NCBI GenBank assembly: GCA_963808705.1
Contig: CAWEHB010000008.1
Coordinates: forward strand, 310,001-374,000
Direction of reading: 5' to 3'
Length of the DNA: 64,000 bases
From: JASHPR01 sp963808705
GTDB taxonomy: Bacteria > Actinomycetota > Actinomycetes > Streptosporangiales > Streptosporangiaceae
Part shown: positions 41,218 to 50,007 of the stretch, in pieces
Position numbering within the stretch: the stretch's first letter is position 1
Layout: every line of letters starts with the position of its first letter
Position numbers and translations under genes: made by a program
Notes under the pieces: model-generated
What the model was told of the DNA's origin: nothing
Databases searched by the model: none
Seen by the model: the letters and a program-made list of their open reading frames with translations, nothing else

Positions 41218-41264
41218 TCGTGGTTGATCTGTGACGAAGACGCACCCAATCAACCACGATCATG
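41213..41264. terminator. Strong hairpin between convergent ipdC and fadA6
   Basis: CATGATCGTGGTTGAT (41213-41228) and ATCAACCACGATCATG (41249-41264) are perfect 16-bp arms with a 20-base loop. There is no T-tract. Same arm family as 11832-11886. A bidirectional terminator or dispersed palindrome. Confidence 0.65.
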
Positions 41265-41333
41265 AAACCGAGGGAGGTCAAGCCGGGCCGAGCGGTGCGG
41301 CTGGCTGCCGCTGGCATGGTGCGGGGGCCGGCG

Positions 41334-42485
41334 TCAGAGGCGCTCGATGATGGTGACGTTGGCCTGGCCGCCGCCCTCGCACATCGTCACCAGGCCGTAC
41401 CGGCCTCCGGTGCGGTCCAGCGCGTGCAGCAGGGTGGTCAGCAGCCGGGCGCCGGTGGCGCCGAGCGGGTGGCCGAGCGCGATCGCGCCGCCGCAGGTGT
41501 TGACCCGGTCCAGGTCGGCTCCGGTCTCCCGCTGCCAGGCCAGGACCACGCTGGCGAACGCCTCGTTGATCTCCACCAGGTCGATCTGGTCCAGGGTCAT
41601 CCCGGCGCGCCGCAGCGCGTGCGCGGTCGCCGCGATCGGCGCGGTGAGCATCAGGACCGGGTCGTCGCCGCGGGCGGACAGGTGGCAGATCCGGGCCCGC
41701 GGACGCAGCCCGTGCTCGTGTACTGCCCGGGCCGAGGCGACCAGCAGCGCCGCTGACGCGTCCGCGATCTGGCTGGACAGCGCGGCGGTGATCACCCCGC
41801 CGTCGCGCAGCGGCTTGAGCGCGGCCATCTTCGCCGCCGTGGTGTCCCGGCGCGGGCACTCGTCGGCCGTGACCTCGCCGTACGGCACGATCTCGGCGTC
41901 GAACGCCCCCGTGTCCACGGCGCCGACCGCCCGCTGGTGGCTGGCCAGCGCGTAGCGTTCCATCTCCTCCCGGCCGATCCCCCACTTGGCGGCGATCATG
42001 TCGGCCCCGCGGAACTGGGAGATCTCCTCGTCGCCGTATCGCTCGCGCCAGCCGGCCGATCCGCCGAACGGGTCGTCGAAACCGAACGCCTGCCCGGCCA
42101 GCATCGCCGCCGCGATCGGGATCTGGCTCATGTTCTGGACCCCGCCCGCGATCACCACGTCGGCGGTCTCGCTCATCACGGCCTGCGCGGCGAAGTGCAC
42201 CGCCTGCTGGGACGAGCCGCACTGGCGGTCCACGGTGACACCGGGAACGGCCTCGGGCAGGCCCGCCGCCAGCCAGGCGGTCCGCGCGATGTCGCCGGCC
42301 TGCGGCCCGATCGTGTCCACGCAGCCGAACACGACATCGTCGACCGCCAGCGGGTCCAGGTCGGCGCGGGCCAGCAGCGCCCGGATGACGTGCGCGCCCA
42401 GGTCGGCCGGGTGCACGCCGGCTAGGCCGCCGCCCCGGCGGCCGACCGGGGTCCGGACGGCATCGACCAGGTACGCCTCGGCCAT
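41334..42485 (-). CDS. fadA6: Thiolase of steroid ring degradation, FadA6-like
   Basis: 383 residues. Catalytic Cys89 in VDRQCGSSQQA, GHPLGATGARL histidine and C-terminal MCEGGGQANVTIIERL cysteine. The N-terminus (VDAVRTPVGRRGGGLAGVHPADLG) and EEISQFRGADMIAAKW agree with FadA6, the thiolase of the KstR2 regulon. It removes acetyl-CoA (or a larger unit) from a beta-ketoacyl-CoA. A perfect KstR box lies in the promoter shared with chsE4. Confidence 0.88.
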   Translation of the reverse strand: MAEAYLVDAVRTPVGRRGGGLAGVHPADLGAHVIRALLARADLDPLAVDDVVFGCVDTIGPQAGDIARTAWLAAGLPEAVPGVTVDRQCGSSQQAVHFAAQAVMSETADVVIAGGVQNMSQIPIAAAMLAGQAFGFDDPFGGSAGWRERYGDEEISQFRGADMIAAKWGIGREEMERYALASHQRAVGAVDTGAFDAEIVPYGEVTADECPRRDTTAAKMAALKPLRDGGVITAALSSQIADASAALLVASARAVHEHGLRPRARICHLSARGDDPVLMLTAPIAATAHALRRAGMTLDQIDLVEINEAFASVVLAWQRETGADLDRVNTCGGAIALGHPLGATGARLLTTLLHALDRTGGRYGLVTMCEGGGQANVTIIERL

Positions 42486-42509
42486 CGGCCTCTCCTTGGC
42501 TACACTAGC

Positions 42510-42523
42510 TAGAACACGTTCTA
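42510..42523. promoter_or_regulatory. Perfect KstR-type operator between fadA6 and chsE4
   Basis: TAGAACACGTTCTA is a perfect palindrome matching TNNAACNNGTTNNA, 25 bp from the fadA6 ATG and 22 bp from the chsE4 ATG, so it can repress both divergent genes. Confidence 0.85.
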
Positions 42524-42545
42524 TTTATACCGCAGCGGAGGGCGG

Positions 42546-43808
42546 ATGTACCTGGCCTACACGCCCGAGCAGGAACGGCTCCGCCAGCAGCTGGGCGAGT
42601 ACTTCGCCGGCCTGATGACCCCCGAGCTCCGCCGCGGCCTGGCCCACACCGGCGGTGACTACGGGGACGGGCAGGCTTACCGCGCCGTCGTCCGGCAGCT
42701 CGGCCGCGACGGCTGGCTGGCCCTGGGCTGGCCCGCGTCCTGCGGCGGGCGCGGCGGCTCCACGCTCGACCAGCTCATCTTCACCGACGAGGCGGCGACC
42801 GCCGGGGTGCCGGTGCCGTTCCTGACCATCAACACCGTGGGCCCGACGATCATGCGGTTCGGCACCGCCGAGCAGAAGGCGCGCTACCTGCCCCGGATCG
42901 CGGCCGGCGAGATCCACTTCTCCATCGGCTACTCCGAGCCCGAGGCCGGCACCGACCTCGCCGCGCTGCGCACCCGCGCGGTCCGTGACGGGGACAGCTA
43001 CGTGATCAACGGCCAGAAGATGTGGACCAGCCTGATCCAGTACGCGGACTACGTGTGGCTGGCCTGCCGGACCGACCCCGAGGCCCCCCGGCACCGGGGC
43101 CTGTCCATCCTCATCGTGCCGACCGACGCTCCCGGGTTCTCCTGGACGCCGGTGCGCACGATGGCCGGACCGACCACGAGCGCCACCTACTACTCCGACG
43201 TGCGCGTACCCGCCTCCGCACTGGTCGGCGAGGAGAACCAGGGCTGGCCGCTGATCACTAACCAGCTCAACCACGAGCGGGTCGCGCTCACCTCGTCGGC
43301 GCCGATTCGCTCCGCACTACGCGACGTCTGCGACTGGGCCGCGGCCACCAAGCTGGCGACCGGGCAGCGGGTCATCGACCAGGAGTGGGTGCAGCTCAAC
43401 CTGGCCCGGGTGCACGCCAAGGCCGAGTTCCTCAAGCTGATCAACTGGCGGATCGCGGCCGGGGCGGACGGCGGGGACGGGACCGGGACCGGGGACGGGG
43501 ACGGGACCGGGACCGGGGGCAGCGCGGACGGGCCCGGCGGGGCCCAGGGTAGCCACGGGCTCGGGCCGGCCGCGGCCTCGGCGACCAAGGTCTTCGGCAC
43601 CGAGCTCGCTACCGAGGCCTACCGGCTGCTGATGGAGGTGCTCGGCGCGAACGCCCACGTCCGCGAGGGATCGGCGGGGGCCATCCTGTCCGGGCGGATC
43701 GAGCGCATGCACCGGGCGGCCCTGATCCTGACCTTCGGCGGCGGCACGAACGAGGTGCAGCGCGACATCGTGGCCGCGGCCGGGCTCGGGCTGCCCATCC
43801 GCCGCTGA
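42546..43808 (+). CDS. chsE4: Steroid acyl-CoA dehydrogenase subunit, ChsE4 (FadE26)-like
   Basis: 420 residues. YTPEQERLRQQLGEYFAGLMTP, DGWLALGWP, LIFTDEAATAGVPVPFLTINTVGPTIM, SIGYSEPEAGTDLA, NGQKMWTSLIQYADYVWLA and VQLNLARVHAKAEFLKLINW follow FadE26 closely. FadE26-FadE27 (ChsE4-ChsE5) oxidises the C27 side-chain CoA ester. A Gly/Asp/Thr-rich insert (about residues 308-345) made of GGGGAC/GGGACC repeats expands a linker before ATKVFGTELATEAYRLLMEV. At the position of the MCAD base the sequence is GGGTNEVQRD, without Glu, as expected for this heteromeric class. Confidence 0.88.
   Translation: MYLAYTPEQERLRQQLGEYFAGLMTPELRRGLAHTGGDYGDGQAYRAVVRQLGRDGWLALGWPASCGGRGGSTLDQLIFTDEAATAGVPVPFLTINTVGPTIMRFGTAEQKARYLPRIAAGEIHFSIGYSEPEAGTDLAALRTRAVRDGDSYVINGQKMWTSLIQYADYVWLACRTDPEAPRHRGLSILIVPTDAPGFSWTPVRTMAGPTTSATYYSDVRVPASALVGEENQGWPLITNQLNHERVALTSSAPIRSALRDVCDWAAATKLATGQRVIDQEWVQLNLARVHAKAEFLKLINWRIAAGADGGDGTGTGDGDGTGTGGSADGPGGAQGSHGLGPAAASATKVFGTELATEAYRLLMEVLGANAHVREGSAGAILSGRIERMHRAALILTFGGGTNEVQRDIVAAAGLGLPIRR
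43473..43518 (+). repeat. GGGGAC/GGGACC hexanucleotide repeat inside chsE4
   Basis: Two copies of GGGGACGGGACCGGGACC separated by GGGGAC, in frame, encoding alternating Gly with Asp or Thr in a linker of the dehydrogenase. Confidence 0.85.
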
Positions 43809-43825
43809 GGAGGCCGGAGGAGCCG

Positions 43826-44944
43826 ATGGATTTCATCCTGAGCGAGAGCCAGCAGGAACTCGCCGCGCTGAGCCGGCGCATCCTCGCCGACCACGCCACG
43901 CCGCAGCGGCTGCGCGAGGTGGAGGCGGGCGGGGACCGGTTCGACCCCAAGCTCTGGGCCGACCTGGCCGGCGCCGGGATCCTGGCCGCGTCGCTGCCGG
44001 AACCGCTGGGCGGGGCCGGGCTCGGCCTGCTGGAGCAGTGCTCGGTGCTGGAGGAGATCGGGCGCGCCGTGGCGCCGGCGCCGTTCCTCGCCTCGATCGT
44101 GCTCGGCGCTGGCGCGCTGGCCCGGTTCGGCACCCCGGACCAGCAGCAGCGCTGGGCGGCGCCCGCGGGCCGCGGCGAGCTCATTCTCACCGCCGCGCTG
44201 GCCGAGGAGGACGGCGACAACCCCCGTGCCCCGGCGGCCCGGGCTGAGCGGATGGCCGGACGCTGGCGGCTGACCGGCACCAAGACCGCGGTGCCCGCGG
44301 GCCCGCGGGCTGACCTGTTCCTGGTGCCCGCGGCGACCCCCGAGGGCATCGCGGTGTTCCTGATCGAGCCCGGCGATCCTGGCGTGGCGACGGCGCCGCA
44401 GCACCTGGTCGACGGCGACGCGGCCGGGCGCCTGGAGCTGACCCGCGCCGAGCTCGGTGACGACCGGGTGCTCGGCAGCCCGGCGGCCGGGGCCGAGATC
44501 ACCGGCTGGCTGGTGTCGCGCGGCACGGTCGGGCTGTGCGCGCTGCAGGCCGGGGCGCTCGCGCGGGCGCTCGAGCTGACCTCGGAGTACGCCAAGACCC
44601 GGGTGCAGTTCGGCCGGCCGATCGGCAGCTTCCAGGCGGTGGCGCAGCGGCTCGCCGACGCCTACATCGACGTCGAGGCGGTCCGGCTCACCATGTGGCA
44701 GGCCGCCTGGCGGCTGGCCGAGGGCCTGCCCGGCACGACCGAGGTCGCCACGGCCAAGTTCTGGGCCGCCGACGCGGGCCACCGGGTCGCCCACACCGCC
44801 GTGCACGTCCACGGCGGGGTGGGCATCGACACCGACCACCCGCTGCACCGCTATTTCGTCGCGGCCAAGCGGGCCGAGTTCGAGCTCGGCGGGGCGACCG
44901 CGCAGCTGCGCCGCATCGGCGCGGCGCTGGCGAGCGCCTACTGA
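43826..44944 (+). CDS. chsE5: Steroid acyl-CoA dehydrogenase subunit, ChsE5 (FadE27)-like
   Basis: 372 residues. The C-terminal AGHRVAHTAVHVHGGVGIDTDHPLHRYFVAAK...FELGGATAQLRRIG and the middle YAKTRVQFGRPIGSFQAVAQRLADAYIDVEAVRLT match the FadE27-type subunit. It forms an alpha2beta2 enzyme with ChsE4, only 17 bp upstream, with GGAGGAG before the ATG. Together they introduce the alpha,beta double bond in the first side-chain beta-oxidation cycle. Confidence 0.87.
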   Translation: MDFILSESQQELAALSRRILADHATPQRLREVEAGGDRFDPKLWADLAGAGILAASLPEPLGGAGLGLLEQCSVLEEIGRAVAPAPFLASIVLGAGALARFGTPDQQQRWAAPAGRGELILTAALAEEDGDNPRAPAARAERMAGRWRLTGTKTAVPAGPRADLFLVPAATPEGIAVFLIEPGDPGVATAPQHLVDGDAAGRLELTRAELGDDRVLGSPAAGAEITGWLVSRGTVGLCALQAGALARALELTSEYAKTRVQFGRPIGSFQAVAQRLADAYIDVEAVRLTMWQAAWRLAEGLPGTTEVATAKFWAADAGHRVAHTAVHVHGGVGIDTDHPLHRYFVAAKRAEFELGGATAQLRRIGAALASAY

Positions 44945-44968
44945 GCCGAGCGCCGCCGCGGGGTCTGG

Positions 44969-47467
44969 CTAGAGCTGGCCGACGTCGGTCACGCGCAGCA
45001 CGGCCGTGCCGGCCTCGTCCGAGGCGTCCAGGTCGACCACCGCGCTGATCCCCCAGTCGTGGTCGCCCGCCGGGTCGTCGAAGATCTGGCGCACCAGCCA
45101 GCGGTCCCGCTGCCGGTCGATGATCAGCAGCGCCGGGCCGCGCGCGTCGGGCCCGGTGCCGATGTCCGCGTGCTCGTCGAAGTAGGGTTCCAGCGCCTCG
45201 GCCCAGGCCCCGGCGTCCCAGCCCGCCTCGGCGTCCAGCGCGCCCAGGTCGGAGTAGCGGCGCAGCGCGGCCAGCTCGACCCGGCGGAACAGGGCGTTGC
45301 GCACCAGCACCCGGAACGCCCGCGGGTTGCCGGTCACCGCGGGCGGCCGCTCGTCGACCACGGCCACCGGCTCGCCCGCCGGGTTGCGCAGCTTCTCCCA
45401 CTCGTCGATCAGGCTGGAGTCGACCTGGCGGACCAGCTCGCCCAGCCACTCGATCAGGTCGGTCAGCTCCTCGGTCCGGGCCTCCTCCGGCACGGTCCGC
45501 CGCAGCGCCTGGTAGGCCTCGGCCAGGTATCGCAGCACCAGCCCCTCGCACCGGGACAGCTGATAGAAGCCGATGTACTCGGTGAACGTCATCGCCCGCT
45601 CGTACATGTCCCGCGCCACCGACTTGGGCGCCAGCTCGTGATCGGCGACCCACGGGTGGCCCTGCCGGTAGATCTCGTACGCGCCCTCCAGCAGGTCGGC
45701 CAGCGGCTGCGGGTAGGTGACCGACTCGAGCAGCTCCATCCGCTCGTCGTATTCGATGCCGTCGGCCTTCATCTGGGCCACGGCTTCGCCGCGCGCCTTG
45801 AACAGCTGCGCCGCCAGCACCTGACGCGGGTCATCCAGGGTGGCCTCGATGACCGACAGCACGTCCAGCGGGTACTCCGGGGACTCGGGGTCCAGCAGGT
45901 CGATGGCGGCCAGCGCGAGCGGTGACAGCGGCTGGTTGAGCGCGAAGTCGTCCTGCAGGTCCACGGTCAGCCGCCACCGCCGGCCCTGCTCGTCGGGGTC
46001 GGCGAGCCGCTCCACCACGCCGCCGGCCAGCAGCGCGCGGTAGATGGCGAAGGCCTGCCGGATGTGGCGGTGCCGCGCGGCCGGGTCCTCGTGGTTGTCG
46101 GTCAGCAGGTGCCGCATGGCCGCGAACGCGTCGCCGGGCCGGCCGATCACGTTCAGCAGCATCGCGTGGCTGACCGCGAAGCTGGACTGCAGCGGCTCGG
46201 GCTCGGCGGCGACCAGCCGCTCGAACGTGGGCTTGCCCCAGGACACGAACCCGGGCGGCGGCTTCTTGCGCACCACCTTGCGCCGCTTTTTCGGGTCGTC
46301 CCCGGCCTTGGCCAGCGCCCGCTCGGTCTCCACCACGTGCTCCGGGGCCTGGACCACCACGTAGCCGGTGGTGTCGAACCCGGCCCGGCCGGCCCGGCCG
46401 GCGATCTGGTGGAACTCGCGCGCCTGCAGCAGCCGGGTCTTGCTCCCGTCGTACTTGGACAGCGCGGTGAACACCACGGTGCGGATCGGCACGTTGATGC
46501 CGACGCCGAGGGTGTCGGTGCCGCAGATGACCTTCAGCAGGCCGGCCTGGGCCAGGGTCTCCACCAGCCGCCGGTACCGGGGCAGCATGCCGGCGTGGTG
46601 CACGCCGATGCCGTGCCGGACCAGGCGCGACAGGGTCTTGCCGAAGCCGGCGGTGAACCGGAAGTTGCCGATCAGCTCGGCGATGGCGTCCTTCTCCGCG
46701 CGGGTGCAGACGTTGACGCTCATCAGCGCCTGGGCCTGCTCGATCGCAGCGGCCTGCGTGAAGTGCACGATGTACACCGGTGCCTGCCGGGTCGCCAGCA
46801 GTTCCTCCAGCGTCTCGTGCAGCGGCGTCATCACGTAGGAGAACAGCAGCGGCACCGGGCGCGCCGCCGAGCGGACCACGGCCGTGGGCCGGCCGGTGCG
46901 CCGGGTCAGGTCACGCTCGAACCGGCTGACGTCGCCCAGCGTCGCCGACATCAGCAGGAACTGGGCGCCGGGCAGCTCGATCAGCGGCACCTGCCAGGCC
47001 CAGCCGCGGTCGGGGTCGGCGTAGAAGTGGAACTCGTCCATGATCACCTGGCCGACGTCGGCCTGCGCGCCGTCCCGCAGCGCGATGTTGGCCAGGATCT
47101 CCGCGGTGCAGCAGATGATGGGGGCGCCGGCGTTGACGCTGGCGTCGCCGGTCATCATGCCGACGCTGGCCGGGCCGAACATCTCGCACAGCGCGAAGAA
47201 CTTCTCCGACACCAGCGCCTTGACCGGCGCGGTGTAGAAGCTACGCACGCCCTGGGCCAGCGCGGCGAAGTGCGCGCCCGCCGCCACCAGGCTCTTGCCG
47301 GACCCGGTCGGGGTGGAAAGGATCACGTTAGCGCCGGACACGATCTCGATCAGCGCCTCTTCCTGGTGCGGGTACAGGGCGAGGCCCTGCTGCTTGGCCC
47401 ACGCCTCGAAGGCGTTGAAGAGATCGTCCGGGCTGGCGGTCTGCGGGAGCTGGTCGGTGAGCGTCAT
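44969..47467 (-). CDS. Ski2-like DEAD/DEAH-box helicase with DUF3516 C-terminus
   Basis: 832 residues. Helicase motifs in order: Q-like YPHQEEA, Walker A STPTGSGKSLVA, MDEFHFYAD (DEFH, motif II), MSATLGD (III), IVHF, GVHHAGMLPRYRR, GTDTLGVGINVPIRTVVF and QIAGRAGRAGFDT (VI). The C-terminal half is the actinobacterial DUF3516 region. The role is probably in RNA or DNA unwinding; the target is unknown. It converges on chsE5 with a 24-bp gap. Confidence 0.92.
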   Translation of the reverse strand: MTLTDQLPQTASPDDLFNAFEAWAKQQGLALYPHQEEALIEIVSGANVILSTPTGSGKSLVAAGAHFAALAQGVRSFYTAPVKALVSEKFFALCEMFGPASVGMMTGDASVNAGAPIICCTAEILANIALRDGAQADVGQVIMDEFHFYADPDRGWAWQVPLIELPGAQFLLMSATLGDVSRFERDLTRRTGRPTAVVRSAARPVPLLFSYVMTPLHETLEELLATRQAPVYIVHFTQAAAIEQAQALMSVNVCTRAEKDAIAELIGNFRFTAGFGKTLSRLVRHGIGVHHAGMLPRYRRLVETLAQAGLLKVICGTDTLGVGINVPIRTVVFTALSKYDGSKTRLLQAREFHQIAGRAGRAGFDTTGYVVVQAPEHVVETERALAKAGDDPKKRRKVVRKKPPPGFVSWGKPTFERLVAAEPEPLQSSFAVSHAMLLNVIGRPGDAFAAMRHLLTDNHEDPAARHRHIRQAFAIYRALLAGGVVERLADPDEQGRRWRLTVDLQDDFALNQPLSPLALAAIDLLDPESPEYPLDVLSVIEATLDDPRQVLAAQLFKARGEAVAQMKADGIEYDERMELLESVTYPQPLADLLEGAYEIYRQGHPWVADHELAPKSVARDMYERAMTFTEYIGFYQLSRCEGLVLRYLAEAYQALRRTVPEEARTEELTDLIEWLGELVRQVDSSLIDEWEKLRNPAGEPVAVVDERPPAVTGNPRAFRVLVRNALFRRVELAALRRYSDLGALDAEAGWDAGAWAEALEPYFDEHADIGTGPDARGPALLIIDRQRDRWLVRQIFDDPAGDHDWGISAVVDLDASDEAGTAVLRVTDVGQL

Positions 47468-47597
47468 GGTCTACCCGGTATAGCGCCCGCACGCCCCAGC
47501 TGATTCCGCCAGCCTGCTGCCGACCTCACCCGCAGCGCTCCCCTCGCCAGCCCGAGTCCCCTCGGCGACATGTGGCGACAACTATGGGTTTGGATTC

Positions 47598-47619
47598 GTC
47601 CGGTTATGACCGGACTTTT
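47598..47619 (+). terminator. Hairpin with T-tract, no obvious parent gene
   Basis: GTCCGGT-TATG-ACCGGAC followed by TTTT resembles a rho-independent terminator on the plus strand. No plus-strand gene ends before it; it lies in the 185-bp gap between two minus-strand genes (the helicase start and the hydrolase end). The rest of the gap shows nothing recognisable. Confidence 0.5.
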
Positions 47620-47652
47620 CTAAATCGCTGATGCTGCTAGCCCCGCTGGAGC

Positions 47653-48393
47653 TCAGGTAGCGAGGGTTCCCGAATGATGCCGGGTGGGGAGGTGGCGCCG
47701 CAGGAACTCCTCGGTGCGCTGCCACGCCCGGGCGGCTGGCTCGGGCATGTGGAACATGGGGGCCTTCCGGTTGTGGAAGGCGTGCCCGGCGTCCTCCTCG
47801 ACGTGGACCTCCACGTTGGGCTTCCCCGCGGCGGCCGCCTCCACCTTCGCGACCTGCTCGCGCGGGATGTAGGGGTCGCTCCCGCCGAAGTGGAACTGCA
47901 CCGGGGCGTCGATCCGGTCCAGGACGTCGAGGTTGTCCGGGACGCCCGAGCCGTAGAACGAGACCACCGCGGCGACCTCGGTCTGCCCGGCTACGAAGTA
48001 CGCGATCGTCCCGCCCAGGCAGAACCCGATGACGCCGAGACCGCCCTCCACCTCGGGCAGCGCCGACAGGTGATCAAGCGCGGCCACCGAGTCGGCGACC
48101 CCCTGCCCGGCGTCGAACCGCGAGCCCATCTCCAGCGACCGCTTCAGGCCCTCCTCATCGTGCTTGGCCTGGTAGCCGGGCTGGAGCCGCCAGAACAGGT
48201 CCGGCGCGGCGACCACGTAGCCGAGCCCGGCCAGGTCCTCGGCTACCTCCCGGATGTAGTCGCTGATGCCGTAGATCTCCTGGATCAGCAGCAGGCCCGG
48301 GCCCGGGCCCGAGCCGTCGGCCGGCAGCCACACCGGCAGGTCGAACGTTCCGTCAGGCGTCTCGACCGACTCGACACGAGATGGGGATGGCAT
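47653..48393 (-). CDS. Dienelactone hydrolase family protein
   Basis: 246 residues from ATG 48393, with a perfect AAGGAGG; an in-frame TTG six bases upstream is less likely. Alpha/beta hydrolase: LLLIQEIYGISDYIREVAEDLAGLGYVVAAPDLF, nucleophile Cys in GFCLGGT, Asp in FGGSDPYIP and His in EDAGHAFHN, the Cys-Asp-His triad of dienelactone hydrolases. Substrate unknown; could hydrolyse a lactone or ester in aromatic or steroid catabolism. Confidence 0.88.
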   Translation of the reverse strand: MPSPSRVESVETPDGTFDLPVWLPADGSGPGPGLLLIQEIYGISDYIREVAEDLAGLGYVVAAPDLFWRLQPGYQAKHDEEGLKRSLEMGSRFDAGQGVADSVAALDHLSALPEVEGGLGVIGFCLGGTIAYFVAGQTEVAAVVSFYGSGVPDNLDVLDRIDAPVQFHFGGSDPYIPREQVAKVEAAAAGKPNVEVHVEEDAGHAFHNRKAPMFHMPEPAARAWQRTEEFLRRHLPTRHHSGTLAT

Positions 48394-48452
48394 GGTCAAC
48401 CTCCTTGCGGCCCATTATCTTAGCGGCCGCGGCCCGCCCCGGGACGTGGCGT

Positions 48453-48845
48453 TCAGTCCTCGAGGGTTTCGGGGCTCGCCGGGACGTCGATCGCGTGCTC
48501 CCGCAGCGCCTCCATGGGCACGATCTCCAGGGTCCGCTCGTGGGTCGAGGCGAGCACCACGTAGGCGGCGGCGCCGTCGTAGTGCGCCCGCAGCCAGTTC
48601 GCGGCCGTCACGCACCAGCGGTCTCCCGGCACCAGCCCCGGGAACCGGAACTGGGGCACCGAGGTGGTCAGGTCGTTGCCGATCCGCCGCTGGTGCTCAA
48701 GGAACTCGGCGGTGACCACGGCGCAGATCGTGTGGCGGCCGAGGTCCTCCGGCCCGGTGCGGCAGCAGCCATCCCGGTAGAACCCGGTGACCGGGTCGGT
48801 GCCGCACGGCTCAAGCTCGCCGCCCAGCACATTGCGATCAGCCAT
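48453..48845 (-). CDS. DUF2237 family protein
   Basis: 130 residues, the usual length. NVLGGELEPCGTDPVTGFYRDGCCRTGPEDLGRHTICAVVTAEFL and GLVPGDRWCVTAANWLRAH are the hallmarks, including conserved Cys and Trp residues. The biochemical role is unknown. It lies 58 bp downstream of the nitronate-monooxygenase-like gene on the same strand. Confidence 0.9.
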   Translation of the reverse strand: MADRNVLGGELEPCGTDPVTGFYRDGCCRTGPEDLGRHTICAVVTAEFLEHQRRIGNDLTTSVPQFRFPGLVPGDRWCVTAANWLRAHYDGAAAYVVLASTHERTLEIVPMEALREHAIDVPASPETLED

Positions 48846-48903
48846 GGCAGCAAGTATCGCGCACGCGCGGGGCGGCGGGGCCGGCGCAGGCCGCCGGGCC
48901 GGC

Positions 48904-50007
48904 TCAGCGCAGGCCGCCCAGGCGGGTCAGCGCCTCGTCGGTCTCGCGCAGCAGCGCGGAGATCACCTCCGCCACCGGGCGGACGTCGTTCATCCGCCCC
49001 ACGATCTGCCCCACTGGCATCGGCACCACGTCCGGCCGGCCCGAGCGCATCAGCCGCTGGTGCGCCTCGCTGACCAGCAGGTTCTGCAGCGGCATGGGGA
49101 GCGGCTCGGGCGCGCCCGGCTCCGCCCAGGCCTGCGTCCAGCGGTTCTTGAGCAGCCGGGCGGGCTTCCCGCTGTAGATCCGGGAGCGCACCGTGTCCGA
49201 CGAGGTGGCCGCGAGCAGCGCCTCGCGCAGCGCGGGCATGGCCGAGCCGAACGTGTACTCCTCGGTGGTGAGCCAGGCCGAGCCCATCCACACCCCGACC
49301 GCGCCGAGCGCGAGCGCCGCGGCGATCTGGCGGCCGCAGCCGATCCCGCCCGCCGCGAGCACCGGCACCTGCGCGCCGACCGCGTCGACGATCTCCGGCA
49401 CCAGCACCATGGTCGCGATCTCGCCGGTGTGGCCGCCCGCCTCGTACCCCTGAGCCACGACGATGTCCACGCCGCCCGCGACGTGACTGCGGGCGTGCTC
49501 CGCCTTGCCGGCCAGCGCCGCCACCAGCATGCCCCGCTCGTGGGCGCGCGTGATCACGTCGGGCGGGGGCGGGCCGAGCGCGTTCGCGATCAGCCGCGCC
49601 CGATGGGCCAGGGCCACCTCCACGTGCTGCCGGGCCACCGAGTGCAGCCAGCCGAGCACGCCGTCGCCCGCGGCGGCGCCGCCGGGCAGCGGCGGGACGC
49701 CGAGCCGGGTCAGCGTCTGCTCCACGAAATCCTTGTGCCCGGCCGGGATCATCGCGCCCAGGTCGATCGCGGCGCCCTCGGCCGGGACCTTGGCGGGCAT
49801 CACCACGTCGACGCCGTACGGGCGCCCGCCGGTGTTGGCGTCCATCCAGCCGAGGACGGCGTCCAGTTCATCGGCGTCATTGAAGCGCACGCAGCCGAGC
49901 ACGCCCAGGCCGCCCGCGCGGCTGATGGCCGCGGCGACGTGCTCGGACGGGCTGAACCCGACGATCGGGTGCTCGATGCCGAGCAGCGGGCACAGGGAGG
50001 TCCTCAT
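48904..50007 (-). CDS. Nitronate monooxygenase-family flavoprotein
   Basis: 367 residues from ATG 50007, which overlaps the fadD19 stop (ATGA). TIM barrel: HPIVGFSPSEHVAAAISRAGGLGVLG, VVAQGYEAGGHTGEI, PVLAAGGIGCGRQIAAALALGAVGVWMGSAWL. It is homologous in fold to IpdC but a separate branch. Coupling to fadD19 places it in the steroid regulon; the reaction is not known to me. Confidence 0.87.
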   Translation of the reverse strand: MRTSLCPLLGIEHPIVGFSPSEHVAAAISRAGGLGVLGCVRFNDADELDAVLGWMDANTGGRPYGVDVVMPAKVPAEGAAIDLGAMIPAGHKDFVEQTLTRLGVPPLPGGAAAGDGVLGWLHSVARQHVEVALAHRARLIANALGPPPPDVITRAHERGMLVAALAGKAEHARSHVAGGVDIVVAQGYEAGGHTGEIATMVLVPEIVDAVGAQVPVLAAGGIGCGRQIAAALALGAVGVWMGSAWLTTEEYTFGSAMPALREALLAATSSDTVRSRIYSGKPARLLKNRWTQAWAEPGAPEPLPMPLQNLLVSEAHQRLMRSGRPDVVPMPVGQIVGRMNDVRPVAEVISALLRETDEALTRLGGLR

